Origin: Xylanibacter ruminicola Ga6B6
Lineage (GTDB): Bacteria > Bacteroidota > Bacteroidia > Bacteroidales > Bacteroidaceae
Assembly: GCF_000687715.1 (NCBI RefSeq)
Contig: NZ_JHXD01000002.1
Span: forward strand, 276,302 to 340,301
Direction: 5' to 3'
Length of the DNA stretch: 64,000 nucleotides
In this document: piece by piece, positions 1 through 8,134 of the stretch
Numbering within the stretch: the first letter of the stretch is position 1
Layout: every line of letters starts with the position of its first letter
The notes under the pieces: model-generated
The model's input: only the letters and a program-made list of their open reading frames with translations
Databases searched by the model: none
Told to the model about the DNA's origin: nothing
Translations under genes and position numbers: made by a program

Positions 1-1
1 C

Positions 2-2056
2 ACAGACATGATCAACATCTTTAAGGATAAGACTAAGAATCTGAAGGACTATGAGTACCTGAATGATTACGATGCGCTTAAAACATTTTCTAACCCTAAG
101 GCTTCTCCCAATTTCAAGTTGGGAGTGGCCTTGGAGGCAGATGAATATAATGCCAACGGTCTTGTTACACGTCTGGCTAATGCCAACTTCATGGAGCTGA
201 CAGCAGGAAATGCAATGAAAATGGCTTCGTGTGTGGATGAGAATGGTAATCTGAACTTCGAGAATGTTCAGGCCTTTGTTAATAACGCTGAGGCCAATGG
301 TGTGTCGGTTTATGGTCACACACTGGCTTGGCATGCTCAGCAGCCCCTGAAGTGGTTGGAGAAGCTGCTCAAAGATAAGGAGCTCGACATCGATCCTAAT
401 GCGAAGCTTGAGAAGGAAGACTATTCTGGTGACTTTGTGGGCATGTCAAAGTTCCCTTATTATGTGATGGGTTATGAGCCATCTATTGTTAATGGCTGTC
501 TGCATTCAGAGAACCCTGGTTCATGGTATCAGTATTTTATTGCTGATGGTATTTCTATCCCAGCCGATGGCAATTATACTGCTATTGTAAAGGTTAAAGG
601 TTCTGTTGCAAATGATGGTCTTACCCTGAACTGTGGCTGGGGCTGGGGCTCTGGCGAGTCAGCTTCTGGTAAACTGAAGATTACAACAGACTGGACTGAG
701 CAGAAGGTCGACTTTACCGGAATTCCTGGTGGAAAGAAGTGTAACCTTGTACTTCAGCCTGGTAGCTATGACGGTACTCTTGATATCCAGACCGTTCGTC
801 TGGTTCATTACGAATCACCTGCTATCGAGGTTGCAGTTAACGATTATGATTACTCGTTCAAGGATGTTAGTAAGTTCCCATATTATGTGATGGGCTACGA
901 GCCAACAATTGTTAATGGCTGTCTGCATTCAGAGAACCCAGGTTCATGGTATCAGTACTTCATTGCTGATAACATTCCGCATCCTATCGAGGGTACTTAT
1001 GTTGCAACCGTACGTGTAAAAGCTTCAAAGGCTGGCAGCATGGCTCTTAATATGGGCTGGGGCTGGGGCTCTGGCGAATCTGCATCTGGAACTTTGAAGG
1101 TTGATACTGAATGGAAGGATGTGAAGGTTACCTATGATAATATCCCTGCCAAGTCATGTAACCTGGTACTCCAGCCTGGTAGCTTCGATGGTGTTATTGA
1201 CATCGCATCGGTGAAGGTTGACCACATCGTAAAGATGAACACACTGCCTCTGACAGAGAAAGAGAAGAAGGATACACTGACTTATGCTTTGGATAAGTGG
1301 ATCGGTGGTATCATGACTGCTTGTGATGGTAAGGTAAAGGCTTGGGACGTAGTAAACGAGGCACTCTCAAGCGGACATGCCGATGCTGAGGGCGTATATG
1401 CTTTGCAGCACCTGAAGGATCAGCAGGATCCAGAAAAGGCTGCAACCGAGAGCTTCTTCTGGCAGGATTATCTGGGCGATATCGACTATGTTCGTACTGC
1501 CGTTAAGCTGGCTCGCAAGTATGGTCCACAGGATATGAAGCTCTTCATCAACGACTATAACCTTGAGGCTGCTTGGGATCAGAACAACAAGGCCAAGAGT
1601 CTGGTTGCTTGGATTAAGCGTTGGGAGGCTGACGGCGAGACCAAGATTGATGGTATCGGTAGTCAGATGCACGTAACCTACAGTATGAATGCCGACAAGC
1701 AGAAGGCTAATGAAGAGGCTGTTGTGAACATGCTGAACATTCTGGCTGGTAGCAAGAAGTTGGTTAAGATCTCTGAGCTTGATATGGGCTGCGAGGATGA
1801 AGCCGGCAATGTTATTAAGACAGAGAATATGACCGAGGAGCAGCATAAGGCTATGTCTGCTTACTATAAGTTCATCATCGAGAAGTACTTTGAGATTATC
1901 CCTGCTGACCAGCAGTATGGTATCTGCCAGTGGTGCATTACCGATGCTCCAACTAACTCAGGTTGGCGCAAGGGTGAGCCTGTAGGTCTCTGGGATCTCG
2001 ATTATAACCGTAAACATACCTACGGCGGATTTGCTGATGGTTTGAACGGTAAATGA
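2..2056 (+). CDS. GH10 endo-1,4-beta-xylanase with two inserted CBMs (5' partial)
   Basis: Secreted xylanase that cleaves internal beta-1,4 xylosyl bonds. The frame is open to the window edge and no signal peptide is visible, so the true start lies upstream; residue numbers here count from the first ATG at base 8. The GH10 fold is split: the N-terminal part (about 1-130, with GHTLAWHAQQP) is followed by two tandem carbohydrate-binding modules (about 145-280 and 285-410), then the rest of the barrel. The acid/base is E451 (WDVVNEAL) and the nucleophile E590 (KISELDMG). The two modules share long identical stretches such as SENPGSWYQYFIAD and GWGWGSGESASG. Insertion of CBM4/22-like modules at this point is known for Bacteroidota xylanases. 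A terminator follows, so this is probably the last gene of a xylan operon whose SusC/D genes would lie upstream. Confidence 0.93.
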   Translation, partial: TDMINIFKDKTKNLKDYEYLNDYDALKTFSNPKASPNFKLGVALEADEYNANGLVTRLANANFMELTAGNAMKMASCVDENGNLNFENVQAFVNNAEANGVSVYGHTLAWHAQQPLKWLEKLLKDKELDIDPNAKLEKEDYSGDFVGMSKFPYYVMGYEPSIVNGCLHSENPGSWYQYFIADGISIPADGNYTAIVKVKGSVANDGLTLNCGWGWGSGESASGKLKITTDWTEQKVDFTGIPGGKKCNLVLQPGSYDGTLDIQTVRLVHYESPAIEVAVNDYDYSFKDVSKFPYYVMGYEPTIVNGCLHSENPGSWYQYFIADNIPHPIEGTYVATVRVKASKAGSMALNMGWGWGSGESASGTLKVDTEWKDVKVTYDNIPAKSCNLVLQPGSFDGVIDIASVKVDHIVKMNTLPLTEKEKKDTLTYALDKWIGGIMTACDGKVKAWDVVNEALSSGHADAEGVYALQHLKDQQDPEKAATESFFWQDYLGDIDYVRTAVKLARKYGPQDMKLFINDYNLEAAWDQNNKAKSLVAWIKRWEADGETKIDGIGSQMHVTYSMNADKQKANEEAVVNMLNILAGSKKLVKISELDMGCEDEAGNVIKTENMTEEQHKAMSAYYKFIIEKYFEIIPADQQYGICQWCITDAPTNSGWRKGEPVGLWDLDYNRKHTYGGFADGLNGK

Positions 2057-2106
2057 TATTGTTTGTCTATGAGCAGACAATTTTAGAACTTTACATTGTT
2101 TTTGGA

Positions 2107-2136
2107 GCCTGGGCTTGTGAAAGTCCAGGCTTTTTT
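2107..2136 (+). terminator. Rho-independent terminator after GH10
   Basis: A 10-bp stem (GCCTGGGCTT with AAGTCCAGGC, one G-U pair) has a GTGA loop and is followed by six T. It separates the xylanase from the DUF6057 genes. Confidence 0.85.
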
Positions 2137-2137
2137 C

Positions 2138-2168
2138 TTGGTAGGTTCAAGAAAAATGTGTAATTTTG
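2138..2168 (+). promoter_or_regulatory. Bacteroidota-type promoter for the DUF6057 cassettes
   Basis: TTG at 2138-2140, 20 bases, then TAATTTTG at 2161-2168, matching TTG-N19/20-TAnnTTTG. The first ATG follows 25 bases later. Confidence 0.75.
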
Positions 2169-2193
2169 CAGGGTTTTTAGAAAGATCAGATTT

Positions 2194-3852
2194 ATGAAGC
2201 CTGAATACATCAACAGATATCTCCAGATGGTAGTCAAAAAGAATTGGATTTTGTCAGTTTTTCTTGGCGCTTTGATCTTTTTGTTTTGGGGAGGTTATCT
2301 GCCGCATGCACTTTCTTACGCAGAGCAATACCAACTGTTTTTGTGGACGCCTGACTATTTGCTGGGATGCTTGGACCATCCAGGAGGGGCTGCCGAATGG
2401 CTGGAAACGTGTCTGGTGCAGTTTTATTATCTGCCGTGGTTGGGGGCTATGATTCTGGCCTTGCTTTTTATCAGCTATCAGCGGATGGTGGCAAGTTGGT
2501 TAAAGGCTGAGTCTTTCCTGCTGAGTTTGATTCCTACTATGTTGCTCTTTTGGGCGATGGGCGATCTGGATGTGCTTCTTTCGTTTCCTATTGCTGTTGT
2601 GGCTTCTCTGGCTATGGCTCAGATTGGTATGAGCAATCGTTGGTTGGATATCAGCAAGGAAATTGTTCTGACCCCATTGGTATATTGGTTGATAGGTCCG
2701 ATGGCTTGGCTGTATGTGGCATTACGCATAGTGGTGAATTACAAGCGCTTTATCTGGCTGCCATTATGGTTGTTGGCCATACAACTGGTGTTGTGGCATA
2801 CGTTGCTGGAGCAGTTACCCTTACACTCGGTGATGTGTTCTATGGGCTATTATCGTAGTCTATCGGTGGTTCCCCTGCTATGGATAGTGCCTCTCTCCGT
2901 ACTGTTATGCGTGCTGGCTGACCGACTATATATAAATAAGGTATTAAAATGGCCTGTCCAGGCTATTGCCGTTGTGGTGTTAGGCTGGCTTGCTGTGACA
3001 CGTGGTTATGCCGATGAGCGTTACGAGCTGGTATGGCAAGACTATCAAATCAGAAACGAGCATTGGGACGATATCATCAAAGGGGCCGAACAGAAAACAG
3101 TGGAAACAGCATTCTGGTCAAATAGCGTTAATCTGGCATTGGCAGAACGTCGCCAGTTGGCTGATAGAATGTTCGATTTCTATCAGAGTGGTATCGATGC
3201 CTTATTGATGAATATGGTTCGCGATCCGTTCTCGAATATTCCTGCTGCCGAGGCTTTCTATCGTTTGGGAATGATTAATTCGGCTCAACGGTATATGTTC
3301 GACATGCAGGAGTCGATCAATAATGGCAGAAAGAGCGGACGTTTTACTCAGCGCATTGCTGAGTGCTATATTATCAACGGGAAATACGATTTGGCCAGGA
3401 AACATCTGGCGCTCCTGAAGAACAGCCTGTTTTATAAGGGCTGGGCAGAAGAGGCTGAACAATACCTGGGCGATGAGGCTAAGATAAATGCCCATCCGGT
3501 ATGGGGCCAGTTGCGACAGTATCGACAGAAACAGGATTTTCTGTTCTACTATCCGGAGATGGCTTCGATGCTGGGTAGCTTGTTTAATGGCAACAGATTG
3601 AATACCATGGCCTTGGATTATTTCGTAGCGCAGGTTCTGTTGAACGGCGACGCGCCAACCTTCCAGCAGGCATTACCATGGGTAGAGCAGTGTGGAGGCT
3701 ATATGCAGATGCCCCGTGGCTATCAAGATGCCTTGAACTGTATCCAGCGTCAGGGTAATGTGCCTGGTTCGCCGTATGCTGCCTTTATCAGCAGGATGTT
3801 AGCGAAAGCACAGCAACAACAAAACAATCAAGTGTATGAAACGGCTCATTAA
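2194..3852 (+). CDS. DUF6057-like membrane protein with TPR-like C-terminus (copy 1)
   Basis: Function unknown. The first half (to about residue 275) holds roughly eight hydrophobic membrane segments, beginning with WILSVFLGALIFLFWGGYL at 16-34. The second half is soluble and alpha-helical, with TPR-like helical pairs (for example IAECYIINGKYDLARKHLALL). It resembles the Bacteroidota DUF6057 family. It overlaps the next gene by 17 bases, so the two are translationally linked. A shorter paralogue lies at 5322-6551, and each copy is followed by a paralogous beta-propeller lipoprotein, which suggests the pair works as a unit in the envelope. Confidence 0.8.
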   Translation: MKPEYINRYLQMVVKKNWILSVFLGALIFLFWGGYLPHALSYAEQYQLFLWTPDYLLGCLDHPGGAAEWLETCLVQFYYLPWLGAMILALLFISYQRMVASWLKAESFLLSLIPTMLLFWAMGDLDVLLSFPIAVVASLAMAQIGMSNRWLDISKEIVLTPLVYWLIGPMAWLYVALRIVVNYKRFIWLPLWLLAIQLVLWHTLLEQLPLHSVMCSMGYYRSLSVVPLLWIVPLSVLLCVLADRLYINKVLKWPVQAIAVVVLGWLAVTRGYADERYELVWQDYQIRNEHWDDIIKGAEQKTVETAFWSNSVNLALAERRQLADRMFDFYQSGIDALLMNMVRDPFSNIPAAEAFYRLGMINSAQRYMFDMQESINNGRKSGRFTQRIAECYIINGKYDLARKHLALLKNSLFYKGWAEEAEQYLGDEAKINAHPVWGQLRQYRQKQDFLFYYPEMASMLGSLFNGNRLNTMALDYFVAQVLLNGDAPTFQQALPWVEQCGGYMQMPRGYQDALNCIQRQGNVPGSPYAAFISRMLAKAQQQQNNQVYETAH

Positions 3853-5320
3853 TCATATTTCTATCGTTTTGACAGCGGTCTTCTGTCTGCTTGTGTTGGA
3901 AGGCTGTCGGCATCAGGTGGAGCATGCAACTCGTGTACATCAGGTGCCAGCTATCTATCCCGACTATGTGGGAGTGACTATCCCTGCGGGTATTGCTCCC
4001 TTGGATTTTAATTTTGTGGGTAACGATGTGGACCTGTTGGATGTAACGGTTCGTGGCTCCAAGGGAGGGGAACTTCATGTACAAGGTGATTGGGCTGATT
4101 TCGATATTGAAGCCTGGCAACAACTGACCCAACAGAATGTTGGTGGTGAGTTGCTATTTACTGTTTGTGTGGAACGTGATGACGAGTGGACACAGTATGA
4201 TGATTTCAAGGTATATGTGAGCAAACAGCCTTTAGAGGATTATGGCTTGACTTATCGTCGCATTCCGCCTGGCTATGAGGTGGGAGGCGCTAACATTGGT
4301 ATCTATCAGCGTGATTTGCATAGTTTCGACGAGACTGCCATTTTGAAGGTGAGTGCTGTTTACGGCCATTGCATCAACTGTCATACAGCTAACCAGACCG
4401 ATCCTTCTGCGCTTACCATGCAGTTCCGTGGCGAAGGTGGTGGCACCCTGGTGCAGAAGAATGGCAACCAGCAATGGCTGAACACCCGTACCGATTCGAC
4501 CAAGGCAGCTGGCAGCTATGCCTATTGGCATCCATCGGGGCGATATTGTGCTTATGCCGTGAATTCGGTGCATCAGAATTTCCATGTGGGTACCGAGAAA
4601 CGTATCGAGGCTTATCACCGTTTTAGCAATCTGGTTCTTTTAGATACTCAGACCAACCAACTGATACTCTCGTCTTTGTTGCAGACGAAGGATCAGGAGA
4701 TATTCCCTGCTTTCTCGCCCGATGGAAAGTATCTGTATTACAGTACTTCGAAACCATGCAATCTGCCTGCAGAGTACGAGAAGGTGAAGTGTAGTATTTG
4801 CCGAATTGCCTTTGATGAAAAGACAGGTTCCTTTGGTAGCGAGGTTGATACACTGGTAAATACTGCGGCTACCGGTAAGAGCTATACGTTGGTTCGTCCT
4901 TCTTACGATGGACGTTGGCTGATGTTCTGTGTGAGCGACCATAGTAATTTCCCGGTGTTCCAGAATGATGCCGACTTATGGCTGATGGATTTGAAAACAG
5001 GTGAGATGCGTGAACTGAAGGAGGTAAACAGTCGTCAGACGGAGAGCTTTCATAACTGGAGCTCAAACAGTGGATGGTTCGTATTCTCGTCGAAACGTGA
5101 GAATGGCGAGTACGCCCAGCTTTACTTGTCATCGATAGATGATAAGGGGCGTGTTACAAAGCCGTTCTTGTTGCCGCAGCGTAATCCCAAGAAATACTAC
5201 GGCGAATTGTTCGACTCGTATAATGTGCCCGATTTCACTAAAACACCAGTAAGTCTGGATGTACATGAGGTTCACAGACAGGTGTTTGATGGCAAAAGAC
5301 AACAGGTAGAGGTGAGATGA
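3836..5320 (+). CDS. PD40/TolB-like beta-propeller lipoprotein with CxxCH motif (copy 1)
   Basis: Predicted exported lipoprotein: hydrophobic N-terminus ending LVLEGC with the lipid cysteine at C24 (Glu at -2 is unusual). The C-terminal half carries TolB/WD40-like blades, seen in repeats such as FPAFSPDGKYLYYSTS and NWSSNSGWFVFSSKR. Around residue 179 is HCINCH, which fits a c-type haem attachment motif (C179, C182, H183). The paralogue at 6564 keeps the motif at the equivalent place, so it is unlikely to be chance. Such proteins are sometimes annotated as cytochrome-c-like; no function is established from this sequence. It sits between two DUF6057 genes, with only 1 base before the next start. 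Confidence 0.8.
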   Translation: MKRLINHISIVLTAVFCLLVLEGCRHQVEHATRVHQVPAIYPDYVGVTIPAGIAPLDFNFVGNDVDLLDVTVRGSKGGELHVQGDWADFDIEAWQQLTQQNVGGELLFTVCVERDDEWTQYDDFKVYVSKQPLEDYGLTYRRIPPGYEVGGANIGIYQRDLHSFDETAILKVSAVYGHCINCHTANQTDPSALTMQFRGEGGGTLVQKNGNQQWLNTRTDSTKAAGSYAYWHPSGRYCAYAVNSVHQNFHVGTEKRIEAYHRFSNLVLLDTQTNQLILSSLLQTKDQEIFPAFSPDGKYLYYSTSKPCNLPAEYEKVKCSICRIAFDEKTGSFGSEVDTLVNTAATGKSYTLVRPSYDGRWLMFCVSDHSNFPVFQNDADLWLMDLKTGEMRELKEVNSRQTESFHNWSSNSGWFVFSSKRENGEYAQLYLSSIDDKGRVTKPFLLPQRNPKKYYGELFDSYNVPDFTKTPVSLDVHEVHRQVFDGKRQQVEVR

Positions 5321-5321
5321 T

Positions 5322-6551
5322 ATGAGAGAAATGAAGAAGAATTGGCCCATTTACATGACTATTCTTTTCGGAATAGTGCTGTTTTGTTTCTGGAACTATG
5401 TGCGTCCGGCGCAGATAGAAGCCCGTGAAGCTTTTCAGTTGTTTCTCTTTCAGAGTGATTATTTTCTGTCGCGTTTGTCGGTGCCTGGTGGTATGGCGCG
5501 ATATGTGGCCGAATTCTTGGTACAGTTCTTCAGGTCGGTGGCTTTAGGCGCACTGATAACTGCGGTTCTGTTGGTGCTTATACAGTGGTTGTCGTGGAAA
5601 CTGTTGTGTCGCAACATGACTGCAGTCAGTCCTAGTCACCTCTTTCCATTTTCATTCCTTCCATCTTTTGCCTTATGGAAGATGATATGTGATATGGATG
5701 TGTCGATGACGCTTCCTGTTGCCGTCTTGTTGACGTGGCTGCTGATGTTGGTGTTGCCGAATAGAAGAAAGCCGAGCCTTGTTTCTTCGTTGGTGTTGAT
5801 ACCAATCGGATATTGGTTGCTTGGTCCCGTCATTATCTGTCTGGTATGTTGCCATTTCAAGTGGCTACAGAAGTCGGATGATCGCATTGTTGTGCTGGCA
5901 GAATCTGCTGGCTTGACCATTCTGTTGGCGGCATGTGTGCTTGTTAGTTCACATGTGGTACCATATTCTTTGTGGAATATCACTAAGGGTATAGATTACT
6001 GGATGATTCAGAGTGATAAGGCTGGAACGTACGAAGAAATAGAGTACGACTATCTGCTGCAACAGAAACAATGGGGTAAGATTATTACGCTTTCTGAAGA
6101 AGAGGAGCCCAAGTCGTTGGCTTGTAAGAATGTGGTCCGTTTGGCAAAGTATTACGAGAAACGTATCTCTGGCGAAGAGTTGAAAGAGAATATGCTGCAT
6201 CCAAACAAGGTGCTGACCAGTGGCGCTGCAGCGATGATGATGAGTGATGTATATCTTCATATGGGATTTGTTAATATGTCGCAGCGAGCTGCCTTTGAGG
6301 TGATGATGAGTTCGCCTAATTATAATATGAGTGGTAGAGAACTTTCACGACTGGTTGAGACAAATCTGATAACCGGACAGTATGAGGTGGCATTGAAGTA
6401 CATTTCGCTGTTGGAACATACACTTTTTTATCGCAGCTGGGCCAAACAGATGCGACAGCTGGCTACTAATCCTGAACTGATTAAGCGCTCACCGAAATAC
6501 GGTTCTCTGCAAGAGGTTTATCAGCAAACGGTTGATGTGTTTTTCTTTTAA
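5322..6551 (+). CDS. DUF6057-like membrane protein (copy 2, shorter)
   Basis: Paralogue of the protein at 2194: same N-terminal layout (transmembrane segment MTILFGIVLFCFWNYV, then FQLFLFQSDYFLSRLSVPGG, matching YQLFLWTPDYLLGCLDHPGG in copy 1). It ends about 120 residues earlier, just after the block PKYGSLQEVYQQ (PVWGQLRQYRQK in copy 1), so the last helical repeats are missing. No frameshift that would restore the tail is evident in the 12 bases before the next gene. An in-frame ATG also occurs three codons downstream. Function unknown. Confidence 0.78.
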   Translation: MREMKKNWPIYMTILFGIVLFCFWNYVRPAQIEAREAFQLFLFQSDYFLSRLSVPGGMARYVAEFLVQFFRSVALGALITAVLLVLIQWLSWKLLCRNMTAVSPSHLFPFSFLPSFALWKMICDMDVSMTLPVAVLLTWLLMLVLPNRRKPSLVSSLVLIPIGYWLLGPVIICLVCCHFKWLQKSDDRIVVLAESAGLTILLAACVLVSSHVVPYSLWNITKGIDYWMIQSDKAGTYEEIEYDYLLQQKQWGKIITLSEEEEPKSLACKNVVRLAKYYEKRISGEELKENMLHPNKVLTSGAAAMMMSDVYLHMGFVNMSQRAAFEVMMSSPNYNMSGRELSRLVETNLITGQYEVALKYISLLEHTLFYRSWAKQMRQLATNPELIKRSPKYGSLQEVYQQTVDVFFF

Positions 6552-6563
6552 AAAAGTAATAGC

Positions 6564-8015
6564 ATGAAGAAAAAGATATATACGGGTATGATGATGGCGC
6601 TGCTGGCAGTAGTACTGTCGGCCTGCGGTCTGCATCCCGATAATGTGCAACCAGTTAATCAGTTGCCGGCTATTTTCCCCGATTATGTGGGTGTAACAGT
6701 ACCCGTTGAGATTGCACCGCTAAATTTCGCGATGACCGATGATGCGTTTACCGATATCTATGTGGATGTGAAAGGTATGAAGGGTGGCAGCATGCATGCT
6801 GAGGGGTCCTATGCTGATTTTGATATTGATGAATGGCATCAGTTATTAGCTGCCAACAAAGGAAGTCGCCTGATTGTATCAGTTTGGGCACGCAAAGGGG
6901 ACAACTGGTATCAGTATCGCGATTTCTCTATCAATGTGAGTCCTTATTCTTTGGATGAGTGGGGTGTTACCTATCGTAGAATTGCGCCCAGCTATGCACT
7001 CTATGGTCATATGGGATTGTATCAGCGTTGTCTTTCTGATTTCTCAGAAACATCGATGCTTGAGAATTCGCAAGTCTATGGTCAGTGTATCAACTGTCAT
7101 ACACAGAATCGTACGAATCCAGAACAGTATGTGTTCCATGTGAGAGGTGAACATGGGACTACCGTTGTGCATAATCATGGAAAAGATAAACTGCTAAAAG
7201 CCCGTAACGACAGTCTGGGTGGTTCGATGGTATATCCTTATTGGCATCCCGGAGGGCGCTATTGTGCTTTCTCCACTAATAAGACCGCTCAGATGTTCCA
7301 TAATGGCAACAACAAACGTATTGAGGTGTTTGATACCTCGTCGGATGTGTTTGTATACGACATGGAGCAGCATGTGGTAATCAAGGATACTCTGATTATG
7401 AAGACTGGCTGGGCTGAGAATACACCAGCCTTTTCGTCAGATGGTAAGTGGTTGTATTTCACGACTGCCAGATGTGGCAACTATCCCAAAGGCTATGACC
7501 AGGTAAAGTATAGTCTTTGTAGAGTGTCTTTTGATGAGAAAGCAGGTAAGATCGGTACCGAGGTGGATACGTTGGTAAATGCTGATGTAACAGGTAAAAG
7601 CGTAACTTGGCCTCGACCTTCGTATGATGGGAAGTTCCTGATGTACACGCAGTTAGATTATGGCTATTTCTCGGTATGGCACCCAGAGGCAGATTTATGT
7701 ATGCTTGATCTTGAGACGGGAGTAAGCAGACCATTGAACGAGGTGAATAGCACGCGTTCGGAGAGTTTGCATAACTGGACCCGTAATAGTCGTTGGTTCC
7801 TGTTTACCAGTAGGCGGGATGATGGTCTTTATACACGTCTCTATTTCTCGTCTGTCGATGAACATGGAAAGGCTACCAAGCCATTTCTTCTTCCACAGCA
7901 TAATCCCAAGGTGTATTATCAACGCTTAATGTATTCGTATAACACCCCCGATTTTACATCAGCACCAGTAAAAACGAATGCTCGCGAAATGGGTAGGAAA
8001 ATAGAGCGTTTCTGA
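6564..8015 (+). CDS. PD40/TolB-like beta-propeller lipoprotein with CxxCH motif (copy 2)
   Basis: Lipoprotein signal MKKKIYTGMMMALLAVVLSAC gives a lipid cysteine at C21. It matches copy 1 across its length: VNQLPAIFPDYVGVTVP, the QCINCH haem-type motif (C175, C178, H179), the propeller strands TPAFSSDGKWLYFTTAR and NWTRNSRWFLFTSRR, and the ending FLLPQHNPKVYYQ. It follows the second DUF6057 gene by 12 bases and is the last gene of the four-gene unit. Probable role in the envelope with DUF6057 partners, perhaps redox if haem is really bound; this is inference. Confidence 0.8.
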   Translation: MKKKIYTGMMMALLAVVLSACGLHPDNVQPVNQLPAIFPDYVGVTVPVEIAPLNFAMTDDAFTDIYVDVKGMKGGSMHAEGSYADFDIDEWHQLLAANKGSRLIVSVWARKGDNWYQYRDFSINVSPYSLDEWGVTYRRIAPSYALYGHMGLYQRCLSDFSETSMLENSQVYGQCINCHTQNRTNPEQYVFHVRGEHGTTVVHNHGKDKLLKARNDSLGGSMVYPYWHPGGRYCAFSTNKTAQMFHNGNNKRIEVFDTSSDVFVYDMEQHVVIKDTLIMKTGWAENTPAFSSDGKWLYFTTARCGNYPKGYDQVKYSLCRVSFDEKAGKIGTEVDTLVNADVTGKSVTWPRPSYDGKFLMYTQLDYGYFSVWHPEADLCMLDLETGVSRPLNEVNSTRSESLHNWTRNSRWFLFTSRRDDGLYTRLYFSSVDEHGKATKPFLLPQHNPKVYYQRLMYSYNTPDFTSAPVKTNAREMGRKIERF

Positions 8016-8099
8016 TGATATCGATCTTGCTTTAAGTTATCTGTTACGTTTCACAAAGTAAATGATACATATAGGAAATCTAATATCGTTATTTTGTGC

Positions 8100-8107
8100 T
8101 ACCTTTG
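8100..8107 (+). promoter_or_regulatory. -7 element of the xylan operon
   Basis: TACCTTTG lies 27 bases before the GH43 ATG. No TTG sits at the usual spacing upstream, so the -33 half is weak and the promoter may need an activator. Confidence 0.55.
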
Positions 8108-8134
8108 CAGCAGTAAACTAATAAGCGAGAAAGA

